Source of the DNA: Isoptericola halalbus
Lineage (GTDB): Bacteria > Actinomycetota > Actinomycetes > Actinomycetales > Cellulomonadaceae
NCBI GenBank assembly: GCA_009663185.1
Contig: VJZX01000002.1
Span: 145,587-179,018 of the forward strand
DNA: 33,432 nt
Reading direction: 5' to 3'
A program made the position numbers and the translations under genes. Under the pieces are notes generated by a model. The model was not told the DNA's origin. It saw only the letters and a program-made list of their open reading frames with translations, and did not search any database. Shown here in pieces: positions 8,231 through 16,247 of this stretch; within the stretch, counting starts at the first letter, position 1, and each line of letters begins with the position of its first letter.

Positions 8231-9939
8231 AGCAGGAGCAGGGAGACGGCGGGGAGCGGGAGCTGTACGTCGAGCCGGAGCCCACTGCCGTGCGCCTCGA
8301 CGCGGCGCGGAGGCTCCAGCTCGTGCAGTCCCTGGCGCTCCCGGATCGCGGCCAGCTGGTCCTTGGTCGGCAGCTGGGGAGAGCCGGCGGCGACCCAGGC
8401 GGTGTGGGAGTTGCTGTGTTCGGCGTCGATCCGCAGATGGCTCAGCACGTAGGCGTCGGCGTCGAGACCGGCGACGTCGACGGCCACGTCTGCGGAGGTG
8501 TCATCCCGCTGATGCTGATCGTCCGTGTGCCGCCACACGAGGATCGCGACGGTGCCCGACGACGAACGTGAGGCCAGCGTGTCGATCTCCTCAGGCATGC
8601 TGCGTCCGTCGGCCTCGTCCAGCAGCGTGACGGAGTGCTGCGCGTCCGACACCGCCTGGATCCGACGCTCACCGAGCCGCGCCAGGGCACGGTACGCGTT
8701 CAGCAGCGGCTTCTCGACACCACCGGCCGTCAGGAAGGCCCGGGTGCCTTCGAAGTAGCGTTCGCCCTCGAAGTAGAAGCTCCACGAGGTGGCCTGCTCG
8801 ACCTGGGCGGTCTCGAGCTCGTTGAGGTCCAGGATCTTCTTCATGAGCTTGATCTGGAACACCGGGTAGAACTCGGTGTTCTGGAACCGGAAGTTCGCGT
8901 TGTCGTAGACGCTGTAGTGCGCCGGGACGCCGGCGTCGCACTCGTCCACGATCATCGGCAGGTCGTGGTATTCCTCGAACTCTGCGACGACACGTAGCAT
9001 CCGGCGGATCTCGAAGAGCATCTTGTGCGCCGAGGGGTTCTGCTTCTCGGGCGCCTCTCCGCCAGTAGGCCCGTAGACGCGCCACGGCGTGAACGCCGAG
9101 CCCTTGGTGTGGAAGGAGACGAAGTCCAGCGGGTCGGCCTGGTCACGGGTGTGCCGCAGAAATCCTCGGAGGAACTCGACTCCGGCACCGGTCACCGCCG
9201 GACCACCGACCTTGGCGTCCGGGAGCACGCTCCGGACGGCACGAGCGGTCACCGAGTAGAGCTCGTAGAACTCCTGCGGCGTCCCTCTCCAGTAGAAGAT
9301 GTCCGGCTCGTTCCACAGTTCCCACAACCAGGTGCCCACCTCCTGTGCCCCGTACCGTTCGAGGCAGTGCGCCGCGTGTGCGGCCACCAGGTCGCCCCAG
9401 CGCCCGTAGTCCTTGGGCGGGTACGCCCACGCTCCGGCCTCGTAGCTGCTGTACACGGTCGGGCTCGGGACGACGGCCAGGTCCGACGCCTCGTGGGGCA
9501 GCAGGTCTCGCGGGGTGAAGGCGAGCTCGACAAGGACATGGTGGCCGGCGTCGACGATCGCGTCGTACGCCTGGTCGACGATGGTGAAGTCGTAGAACGG
9601 ATTGCCGTCGGCGTCCTCGTGGTAGACGTTCCCGCTACCCCAGTGGGGGATCCCGAAGCCTGTGCCGGAGCAGAACACGTAGTGCGGGCGGACGTGGAAG
9701 CCGCGCTCCGTCAGGTGCCCGAACGTCTTCAGGAGCTGGCGCCCCGTGGCCGTGTACGTCCAGTTGATCTCGTCGTAGCCGATGCTCTCCCAGACTCGCT
9801 TCAGGGTGCCCTGGTCGACCCCGGCATCCACGGCGACGTGAGCGCGGCGGACGTGGGGGGCGCTAGGGTCGCTGGGCGCCGAGCGGGGGAAGATCACGTC
9901 CGTTCCGATGCCTGGATTGGGATCAACTCTCGAGTTCAC
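8215..9939 (-). CDS. GH39 family glycoside hydrolase (beta-xylosidase-like)
   Basis: A protein of about 574 residues with a TIM barrel. WELWNEPD supplies the acid/base Glu (about residue 211 from the GTG start) and MIVDECDAG the nucleophile Glu (about residue 333), the GH39 pattern of beta-xylosidases; the barrel is followed by a beta-sandwich (from about 430). No signal peptide, so it is cytoplasmic. I prefer GTG 9939-9937 because AAAGG at 9952-9948 is 8 nt upstream; ATG 9957-9955 is an in-frame alternative with no such site. It is transcribed away from the mannosidase genes and sits beside the N-glycan-type locus, so a beta-xylose linked to mannose is a reasonable but untested substrate. 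GH39 also contains alpha-L-iduronidases. Confidence 0.85.
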   Translation of the reverse strand: MNSRVDPNPGIGTDVIFPRSAPSDPSAPHVRRAHVAVDAGVDQGTLKRVWESIGYDEINWTYTATGRQLLKTFGHLTERGFHVRPHYVFCSGTGFGIPHWGSGNVYHEDADGNPFYDFTIVDQAYDAIVDAGHHVLVELAFTPRDLLPHEASDLAVVPSPTVYSSYEAGAWAYPPKDYGRWGDLVAAHAAHCLERYGAQEVGTWLWELWNEPDIFYWRGTPQEFYELYSVTARAVRSVLPDAKVGGPAVTGAGVEFLRGFLRHTRDQADPLDFVSFHTKGSAFTPWRVYGPTGGEAPEKQNPSAHKMLFEIRRMLRVVAEFEEYHDLPMIVDECDAGVPAHYSVYDNANFRFQNTEFYPVFQIKLMKKILDLNELETAQVEQATSWSFYFEGERYFEGTRAFLTAGGVEKPLLNAYRALARLGERRIQAVSDAQHSVTLLDEADGRSMPEEIDTLASRSSSGTVAILVWRHTDDQHQRDDTSADVAVDVAGLDADAYVLSHLRIDAEHSNSHTAWVAAGSPQLPTKDQLAAIRERQGLHELEPPRRVEAHGSGLRLDVQLPLPAVSLLLLEPVQ

Positions 9940-9989
9940 TACCTGCACCTTTCGCATTCAGTGGCCCGCGGGCCGGGCCGTCGTCTTCG

Positions 9990-10345
9990 AGGACCTGGTC
10001 CAGGACGCTAGTCCAATGCCTGCGCATCCAGAGCCACGAGGCCACGAGCGCCTTGCCCGTCGGCATCGCGACCAGTGGCTCGTCGCGGTCGCCACTGCCC
10101 TCGTCGCCGCGGCGCTGTGCGCGTGGGCCGGCGCGCCTCGTGGTCCTCGCCGTCCCGCTCCTCCCGGTCGTGGTCGACCCGCTCGGGGACTACTTCCTCA
10201 CGCCGTTGGTGAACGGCTCTTACACGTCGCCGACACGCACCCAGGTTCCGGGATCCCCATGGGTGCGGAGGTAGCCATCTCCGGCGTGGTCGCCGCCGTG
10301 GGAGCGCTGAGGGTCGGTGGCGCACGACCGGCGCCGGCGCTGTGA
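9990..10345 (+). pseudogene. Decayed membrane-protein gene
   Basis: Pieces with membrane-helix character follow each other in two frames: QWLVAVATALVAAALCAWAG, then (shifted) RLVVLAVPLLPVVVDPLGDY with FLTPLVNGSYTS, then back to EVAISGVVAAVGAL. Joined, they would form a three-helix hydrophobic protein. No start site or family is recognised. I read it as a remnant with at least two frameshifts. Confidence 0.3.
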
Positions 10346-11085
10346 CTGTGCGCGCGGCATCAGCGGCCGGACGAGCGCGCGGGCCTAGCTCTCCCCACGG
10401 ATCGGGCCCACGCGATCACCCGAGCAGCAGCCGAAGTTGACCCTTGCGCGTGCGGCAGCGGAGGACCCAGGTCGTCGCGCGGGAGCATGAAGCTGCTGTC
10501 TGTTCTTCGCGGGGCCGGGCAGCGGCGGACGCGAAGACGAGCATGTCTGCGTCGAAGCGAACCCACCCTCAGAGACTGGCCGCAGCCGTGAGCCAGCCGA
10601 GATGTGGCCTGGTCTAGTGACCGAAGCTAGAATCCATGCTGGCTGCTTCCTCGGGTGGGGGAGCAGCGCCAGTCCCTGGAACTGGCCCCGGCTCGCTGAG
10701 AAACGTAGGCCCACCACGGGCCCACGATGCGGTCCGAGGCGGAGAAGGCGCCGGTCAGACCGTCGGGCGTTGCGGTTTCGAACCCAATATCGCCCACTCT
10801 TCCCGTCGGGGCCTCTGACCAGCGAGTTCGCAGGTCAGAGGCCCTTGGCATCTGACTCCTGTGGACACGGGTGGCCAGATATGCCCTTCGCGGGACCACG
10901 CTGGTCCCACCGGGCCGCGCCGCCGCCATGGTCGCCATGGAGGCGGGTTGCTGCGACAAGGGGGTGGTGGGGCGCTCGCGTAGCCGGTTGAGACCTCGCG
11001 CTGACGTCGGATACGCGGGCGGTGAGGCACCGTCGTCCGCGGGTGCCACCGTCCCACGGCGTCACCGTGCCGTGGACCGCTGGCT
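10346..11085. other. Non-coding stretch upstream of the GH125 gene
   Basis: No credible gene. It contains a strong hairpin (10809-10844), a tRNA T-loop-like GGTTTCGAACCC at 10774-10785 without the rest of a tRNA, and an inverted repeat at 11054-11075 next to the presumed GH125 promoter. Confidence 0.5.
10809..10844. repeat. Perfect 12-bp inverted repeat (hairpin)
   Basis: GGGCCTCTGACC and GGTCAGAGGCCC flank the 12-nt AGCGAGTTCGCA, which itself holds a small GCGA/TCGC inverted repeat. No T-run follows on either strand. It could be a U-less bidirectional terminator or a remnant of a mobile-element end. Confidence 0.6.
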
Positions 11086-11091
11086 TATGGT
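11054..11091 (+). promoter_or_regulatory. Candidate promoter and operator of the GH125 gene
   Basis: TATGGT at 11086-11091 fits the actinobacterial -10 pattern TANNNT and ends 8 nt before the ATG at 11100, so the transcript may begin at or next to the start codon. An inverted repeat CCACGGC-8 nt-GCCGTGG (11054-11075) covers the -35 area and could bind a regulator. It differs from the palindrome upstream of the ROK gene. Confidence 0.35.
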
Positions 11092-11099
11092 CGACGGCC

Positions 11100-12500
11100 A
11101 TGAGCGACCGCAACGTTTCCGTCCCGCCGGCGGCGGCCGGTCCGCCGCCTGACGCTGGCTGGACCCGAAAGGTGCTGACCGACGACGTCTTAGACGCCTG
11201 GACAGAGCGCGTCCGCACGGCGGTGCCTGGCACGGAGGTGCCGCGCGTGTTCCGCGAGTGCCTCGCGCGGACGATCCGCCGTAGCCTGATCCGCCTCGAC
11301 TCCGGCGAGGTCGCGGTGATCACGGGCGACATCCCCGCGATGTGGCTGCGCGACTCCAGCACGCAGATGTGGCCGTACCTCACTCTCGTCGCGAGCGACC
11401 CCCGGGGCCCGCTGGCGGACGTGCTCGTCGGCGTGGTCCTTCGGCAGCTCGCGCTCATCGTGCACGACCCCTATGCGAACGCCTTCAACCTCCGGCGCGA
11501 CGGCCGGGCGCACGACCCTCGCGACGAATGGGGCGAGCACCTGGCGGACCCGTTGGTCTGGGAGCGGAAGTACGAGGTGGACTCCTTGTGCTTTCCGCTG
11601 CAGCTGGCGGCGCGGCTCTTCGAGGTGACGGGGCGGCGGGAGGTGCTCGGACCGGCACTCAAGGCGGCGCAGGTCGTGGTCCGGACGCTGCGGACAGAGC
11701 AAGACCATGAGCGATGCTCGCCCTACCGGTTCGTCAGGCCCGGCGGCAACGCGCTCGACACCCTGCCCCGCGGGGGTCGGGGAAGTCCGGTCGCGGTCAC
11801 CGGAATGACCTGGTCCGGGTTCCGTTCGAGCGACGATGCGTGCACCTACGGCTACAACGTGCCGGCGAACCTCCACGCAGCAGCCGTGCTCGACCACCTC
11901 GGAGCGCTGGTCGATGCAGCCTCGGACGAGTCCAGCCGGGCCCTCGCGGCCGAGGCGCGCGCCCTCGCCCGTAAACTGCGCGCCGGGGTCGAGCAGCACG
12001 GCGTCGTCGTGCACCCTGTGCATGGCGAGATGTACGCCTACGAGGTCGACGGACTCGGCGCGCACCTGCTCATGGACGACGCGAACCTTCCAAGCCTGCT
12101 TTCACTGCCCCTCGTTGCAGGCGTGCCGGAAGACGACGCGCGGTACCTGCGCACCCGCCGCTTCGTGCTCTCTCCAGAGAACCCCACCTACACGCGGGGA
12201 GCCGCGCTCGGGGGCGTGGGCAGTCCCCACACGTGGCCCGGCTGGGTGTGGCCCATCGCTGTCGCGACGGACGGGCTCACAACCCAGAACTGCTCGCGTC
12301 GCGTGGAGCTGCTCCGGACGCTTGCGGCGACCACGGCCGGTACCGACCATATGCACGAGAGCGTGGACGCCGACGACCCCACCCACTTCACGCGTCCCTG
12401 GTTCTCGTGGGCGGACTCGATGTTCTGCCTGCTCGCGCTCGCGACAGCCGCACCCGACGTGTACGTGCCACCTGCGGCCCCTCGAGCTGAGTCCGCCTGA
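11100..12500 (+). CDS. GH125 exo-alpha-1,6-mannosidase
   Basis: A 466-residue (alpha/alpha)6-barrel enzyme that removes terminal alpha-1,6-linked mannose. Family blocks: IPAMWLRDSSTQMWPYL near 80, WERKYEVDSLCFPLQLA near 158, MTWSGFRSSDDACTYGYNVP around 238-257 (Asp 245/246, one expected to be the general acid), and TDHMHESVD around 416 (Glu 420, expected general base) followed by FTRPWFSWADS. No signal peptide. ATG 11100 is preferred over upstream in-frame starts since homology begins after it and no ribosome binding site is visible; a leaderless transcript is possible. It lies 84 bp before the ROK regulator on the same strand, and characterised members act on the alpha-1,6 arm of N-glycans or on fungal mannan. 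Confidence 0.92.
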   Translation: MSDRNVSVPPAAAGPPPDAGWTRKVLTDDVLDAWTERVRTAVPGTEVPRVFRECLARTIRRSLIRLDSGEVAVITGDIPAMWLRDSSTQMWPYLTLVASDPRGPLADVLVGVVLRQLALIVHDPYANAFNLRRDGRAHDPRDEWGEHLADPLVWERKYEVDSLCFPLQLAARLFEVTGRREVLGPALKAAQVVVRTLRTEQDHERCSPYRFVRPGGNALDTLPRGGRGSPVAVTGMTWSGFRSSDDACTYGYNVPANLHAAAVLDHLGALVDAASDESSRALAAEARALARKLRAGVEQHGVVVHPVHGEMYAYEVDGLGAHLLMDDANLPSLLSLPLVAGVPEDDARYLRTRRFVLSPENPTYTRGAALGGVGSPHTWPGWVWPIAVATDGLTTQNCSRRVELLRTLAATTAGTDHMHESVDADDPTHFTRPWFSWADSMFCLLALATAAPDVYVPPAAPRAESA

Positions 12501-12525
12501 TCAACGTCCCGCTTCGGTCGGGCTC

Positions 12526-12565
12526 TTCCCAACGACTTAACTAACAGTTAAGGTGCCTGTTAGTT
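12526..12565 (+). promoter_or_regulatory. Palindromic operator and probable promoter of the ROK-led operon
   Basis: TTAACT-AAC-AGTTAA (12537-12551) is a perfect palindrome around a 3-nt centre. Overlapping it, AACTAACAG (12539-12547) and CTGTTAGTT (12557-12565) form a second perfect 9-bp inverted repeat with a 9-nt spacer. This A/T-rich island in GC-rich DNA resembles known ROK/NagC/XylR-type operators. TAAGGT (12549-12554) is a plausible -10 with TTCCCA (12526-12531) 17 bp upstream as a weak -35, so the operator would cover the -10 box and repress. Confidence 0.6.
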
Positions 12566-12584
12566 GGCGAAGGGAAGGACGGCG

Positions 12585-13805
12585 ATGGCGCCGAAGGCTC
12601 TGTCAGTCAATGAGCTCCGTGTCATAGAACTGCTGCTCGCGCACCGATCCCTGTCCCGCAGCGATCTCGCCGCAGCCACGGGCCTGTCGAAACCTGCGAC
12701 CAACGACCTCATCGCGAGGCTCGTCGAGGCCGGGCTGGTGGTTGAGGCCGGGGAGGTCGGAACCTCGCGGCGCGGCCCGAACGCGATGCACTTCAGGGCG
12801 GCGACCGACGTCGCTGTCGTGGCGGGCGTCGAGATGCAGCCGACCCATGTGAGCGCTGTGGTCGCCGATCTCGCGGGTGACCCGCTCGGTGAGGTCGACG
12901 TACCGCGCAGGGGAGAGGATGCGGCAGCGCACGTCGCGACGGCCGTTCGCGCTGCCGCGATCGAGGCCGGCCACGAAACGGCGCACCTGTGGCAGGTCGT
13001 GGTTGGCACCCCGGGCGTCGTCACGCCCGACGGCGACCTCGACTTCGTCTCTGAGCACCCCGACTGGCGCACCGGGCAGCGCGACCGACTCGCCACTGCG
13101 CTGCGTTGCCCCGTCCATCTCGAGAACGACGTCAACCTCGCGGCGCTGGCCGAGGCGCGCACGGGTAACGCTCGCGACGCTGCCAGCTTCACCCTGCTGC
13201 GCCTCGACGAAGGTCTCGGCGCCGCCACCGTGCTGGACGGCGCGCTTCTGCGCGGTGCCCACGGGTACGCCGGGGAGTTGGGCCTGGCACCCGCCGGGTT
13301 CGACGAGGCGCCGATCGGCACCCCGGACGCGGGCCTGCAGTGCAAGCTCGGCCGGCGCGCCTTGCAAGAGCTGCTTGGCGACTGCGATCTCGGCGGACGC
13401 ACTCCGGAGCAGGTGCTGGCCAGCGACGACCCCGCCGGCGCCGGGTTCCGGTCCGAGGTGGCCCGCCGTGTCGCGGTTGTCGTGACCACAGTGTGCACCC
13501 TGCTGGATCCCGAGCTCGTCGTGCTGACAGGCTCCGTCGGCATCGCAGGAGGCGATCGGCTCGCGCATGCTGCCGAGACCCTCATCCGGGGCGCCTCTCC
13601 ATTGCGCCCGCGGGTCGTGCCGACCGGCATCGGCGCCGGCGCCGGCGTGACGGGCGCGCTGGCTCTGGCCGTGGATCACGCGCGGGACCACGTGTACGGA
13701 CGCCCCGCACACCGCAGACCCCAGTCGCCTACGACCATCCGCTCGAAGTCTTCTCAGCTGTCACCTACTCGCCTCGATGCCCGGACCCGCCGGTCGCCGA
13801 GCTAA
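12585..13805 (+). CDS. ROK-family transcriptional regulator
   Basis: A 406-residue repressor-type ROK protein. Residues ~6-60 form a winged helix-turn-helix (VNELRVIELLLAHRSLSRSD, TGLSKPATNDLIARLVEAGL); the rest is a sugar-kinase-like ROK domain with the LENDVNLAALAE motif (Glu180-Asn184) and GAHGYAGELGLAPAG. The usual zinc-binding CxCGxxGCxE cluster is missing: in its place is PDAGLQCKLGRRAL, with a single Cys. ATG 12585 follows AAGGA at 12575-12579. An A/T-rich palindrome lies 20-48 bp upstream, so autorepression is likely. The next gene, a sugar-binding lipoprotein, begins 20 bp later, so the regulator is probably the first gene of the operon. The inducer is likely a mono- or disaccharide from the imported glycan. 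Confidence 0.88.
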   Translation: MAPKALSVNELRVIELLLAHRSLSRSDLAAATGLSKPATNDLIARLVEAGLVVEAGEVGTSRRGPNAMHFRAATDVAVVAGVEMQPTHVSAVVADLAGDPLGEVDVPRRGEDAAAHVATAVRAAAIEAGHETAHLWQVVVGTPGVVTPDGDLDFVSEHPDWRTGQRDRLATALRCPVHLENDVNLAALAEARTGNARDAASFTLLRLDEGLGAATVLDGALLRGAHGYAGELGLAPAGFDEAPIGTPDAGLQCKLGRRALQELLGDCDLGGRTPEQVLASDDPAGAGFRSEVARRVAVVVTTVCTLLDPELVVLTGSVGIAGGDRLAHAAETLIRGASPLRPRVVPTGIGAGAGVTGALALAVDHARDHVYGRPAHRRPQSPTTIRSKSSQLSPTRLDARTRRSPS

Positions 13806-13825
13806 CCCACCAGAAAGGGCCTGCC

Positions 13826-15235
13826 ATGTCACGCAACACCCTTCGCCCGTCGGCCGGTCGCCGCCATGCCGCTCGTGCCAGTGCCGGCATCGCCGGCCTC
13901 TCCATGCTGCTCGCCGGGTGCGGCGTCGGTGGCGGTGGCAACTCGGCGTCCGCCGACGGCGACTCGCCCGCGATGGCTGGTCGGTGCGAGCTCAGCGAGG
14001 AGGTCGCGAACGACCAGCCGCTGAGCGGCGAGCCGTCGGGCACCATCACCTTCCAGACGACGGCGCTCAAGCAGTCGTTCTCGCCGTACTTCGAGTCGCT
14101 CATCGCCGCATTCGAAGAGAAGTACCCGGACGTCACCGTCGAGTGGCAGGACGACCCCGGAGACGCGGAGTTCACCCAGCGCCTGGTCACCGATGCCCAA
14201 GCGTGCGACTTGCCCGACGTCGTCAACCTCAACCAGACGACGGCGTATGCCCTCTACCGTGAGGGCTTCCTTCTCAACGTCTCCACGAAGGCTCCGGACT
14301 ACGGGGACGAGTTCATCCCGTCGATCTGGGACTCCCTGGTCTTCCCCGGCTCTGAGGACCACTATGTGATGCCCTGGTACTGGGGACTGACGGGGCTCCA
14401 GACCTTCAACACCGAGCTCATGAGCCAGGTGGGCCTCGACCCGGCATCCCCGCCCAAGTCCGTGATGGAGCAGTTCGACATGGCCGCCACCGTGGCCGAG
14501 AACTCCGGCGGCGACTTCTACGCTTTCGCCGCCAACCCGGCCCAGCGCGTGCCCAGCGACTGGCAGCTCATGGACGCGGAGGTCATCAACGAGGACGAGA
14601 CCGAGTTCACCTTCGCCGACGACCCGAAGATCCTCGAGTGGCTCGAGAAGTACGCGGAGGTCTACGCCGCGGGTGCGCTGCCCAGGGACACCTTGTCGAG
14701 CGACGTCGACGTGACGCAGCTCTACTCGGCCGGCGACGTCGTGTGGGGCTCCACGAATGCCTCGTTCCTGCGCTACGTCCAGGAGACGAACCCGGCGACG
14801 TACAAGGTCACCGGCGTCGCCCCTCTGCTCGACGAGCGCGGCACCGCGTTCCAGGACGGCCAGCTCATCGGCATCCCCTCTACCTCGGACAACCCCGTCG
14901 CCGCGCTCGCCTTCGCCCAGTTCCTCCTGAGCCCAGAGTGGCAGACGACGTTCGTCGAGGACGAGCGGATCTCCAACTTCCCGTCGACGTCCGAGTCGCT
15001 CGACATCCCAAAGTTCAGTGACTTCTCCGGCGGGACACCCCTCGACCGGGCCAACGAGATCTCCGTCGAGCTCGCGACGGACGCAAGCAACACGTTCATC
15101 TACAACTGGTCCGACGCGGTGAACTCCGCTGTCGTCTCGGAGCTGCAGCTCGCGATCGCGGGTGACAAGCCAGCCGCTGAGGCACTCCAGGATGCGGAGG
15201 ATGCGGCAAACGAGATCCTCGCGAACCAGGGCTGA
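13826..15235 (+). CDS. ABC transporter sugar-binding lipoprotein (CUT1 family)
   Basis: A 469-residue extracellular solute-binding protein. The signal peptide ends in a lipobox LLAGC with lipid-modified Cys32, followed by a Gly/Ser-rich linker. The mature part has the SBP_bac_1 pattern: SGTITFQTTALKQSFSPYFE, LIAAFEEKYPDVTVEWQDDP, CDLPDVVNLNQTTAYALYRE, YVMPWYWGLTGLQTFNTELM and FAQFLLSPEWQTTF. It should capture oligosaccharides at the outer membrane face and hand them to the two permeases. AAAGGG at 13814-13819 lies 6 nt before ATG 13826. Compare NgtS, the N-glycan-binding protein of Streptococcus pneumoniae, for role rather than proven homology. Confidence 0.92.
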   Translation: MSRNTLRPSAGRRHAARASAGIAGLSMLLAGCGVGGGGNSASADGDSPAMAGRCELSEEVANDQPLSGEPSGTITFQTTALKQSFSPYFESLIAAFEEKYPDVTVEWQDDPGDAEFTQRLVTDAQACDLPDVVNLNQTTAYALYREGFLLNVSTKAPDYGDEFIPSIWDSLVFPGSEDHYVMPWYWGLTGLQTFNTELMSQVGLDPASPPKSVMEQFDMAATVAENSGGDFYAFAANPAQRVPSDWQLMDAEVINEDETEFTFADDPKILEWLEKYAEVYAAGALPRDTLSSDVDVTQLYSAGDVVWGSTNASFLRYVQETNPATYKVTGVAPLLDERGTAFQDGQLIGIPSTSDNPVAALAFAQFLLSPEWQTTFVEDERISNFPSTSESLDIPKFSDFSGGTPLDRANEISVELATDASNTFIYNWSDAVNSAVVSELQLAIAGDKPAAEALQDAEDAANEILANQG

Positions 15236-15260
15236 AGCGCGCGGGCCGGGAGGGACGATC

Positions 15261-16247
15261 ATGACTACCACCTCCTCCGTAGAGCAGGTCCCCGGGGTGG
15301 CACATCGCTTGGCTCGCTCGGAAGGGACGGGGCGCGTCCGCCGGCCCCGTTCCACCGCCGGAGCGGGGATGTACCGCCCCTGGTGGATGCCCGTGCTGTG
15401 GATCGCTCCCACGGTGATCGTCATCGCGGCCTTCGGTGTCTTCCCGTTCCTGAACACGATCGCACTGTCGTTCACCAATGCCACTCCGCTCGGCGGCGGC
15501 GGTGACTGGGTGGGTTTCGCCAACTACGAGCGCTTGCTCACCGACGACAACTTCTGGCGTGCGACACGCAACTCCATCGTGTACGCGCTCGTCGCCGTCC
15601 CGCTGCTCGTCGTGCTGCCGCTGATGATGGCTCAGCTTGTCTACAAGTACCTGCCAGGCATCGGGTTCTTCCGCACGGCCTTCTACGCGCCGGTGGTGGC
15701 GTCGATGGTGGCGGTCGCCCTCGTATGGCAGAACCTGCTCAACGAGCGTGGGCCGATCAACACCGCCCTGGACAGATTCGGCGTGGTCGACTCACCCGTC
15801 CCCTTCCTCTCCAACCCGACGCTGTTGCTCCTGTCCGCGATCGCCCTGACCGTCTGGAAGGGGCTCGGCTGGTACATGATCTTCTACCTTGCGGCCCTCG
15901 CAAATGTGCCTCGTGAACTGTACGAGGCGGCCGAGCTCGACGGCGCAGGCACGGTGCGCCAGTTCATCCACGTCACGGTGCCCGGCGTCCGCCTCACGAT
16001 GCTTCTCATCGCGATCATGTCGGGCATCGGGTCGCTCCGGGTCTTCACCGAGATCTACGTCCTGGGAGGCGCAACCGGTGGTCCCGGCGGGCAGGTGCAG
16101 ACCCTGCCCTTCTACATCCGTGACACCGCGCTCGACCCGATCGCCGGCAACGCGGGATACGGGGCCGCGGTCTCGGTCGCGTTGTTCCTTCTGACGATCG
16201 GCCTTGCCGTGATGTCGCACAAGTTCGGTGCGAAGGAGGAGTCATGA
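15261..16247 (+). CDS. ABC sugar transporter permease 1 (MalF-like)
   Basis: A 328-residue inner-membrane permease with about six transmembrane helices, the first after a ~36-residue cytoplasmic tail (LWIAPTVIVIAAFGVFPFLN). The EAA loop that docks the ATPase reads LYEAAELDGAGTVRQFIHVT. ATG 15261 has GGAGGGA 5 nt upstream. Its last codons overlap the next permease start by 4 bp (ATGA). It would form the channel with permease 2. No ATP-binding subunit is encoded in the window, which is common for CUT1 importers served by a shared MsmK/MsiK-type ATPase. Confidence 0.92.
   Translation: MTTTSSVEQVPGVAHRLARSEGTGRVRRPRSTAGAGMYRPWWMPVLWIAPTVIVIAAFGVFPFLNTIALSFTNATPLGGGGDWVGFANYERLLTDDNFWRATRNSIVYALVAVPLLVVLPLMMAQLVYKYLPGIGFFRTAFYAPVVASMVAVALVWQNLLNERGPINTALDRFGVVDSPVPFLSNPTLLLLSAIALTVWKGLGWYMIFYLAALANVPRELYEAAELDGAGTVRQFIHVTVPGVRLTMLLIAIMSGIGSLRVFTEIYVLGGATGGPGGQVQTLPFYIRDTALDPIAGNAGYGAAVSVALFLLTIGLAVMSHKFGAKEES

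Noticed and set aside
10774-10785. GGTTTCGAACCC resembling a tRNA T-loop
   Set aside because: No acceptor, D or anticodon arms around it on either strand and the T-stem does not pair; at best an old attachment-site scar.
13829-15523. Long open frame on the minus strand (564 codons) opposite the sugar-binding protein
   Set aside because: Composition is Arg/Gly/Val-rich with no motif; it is the antisense of a clear lipoprotein gene and arises from high GC.
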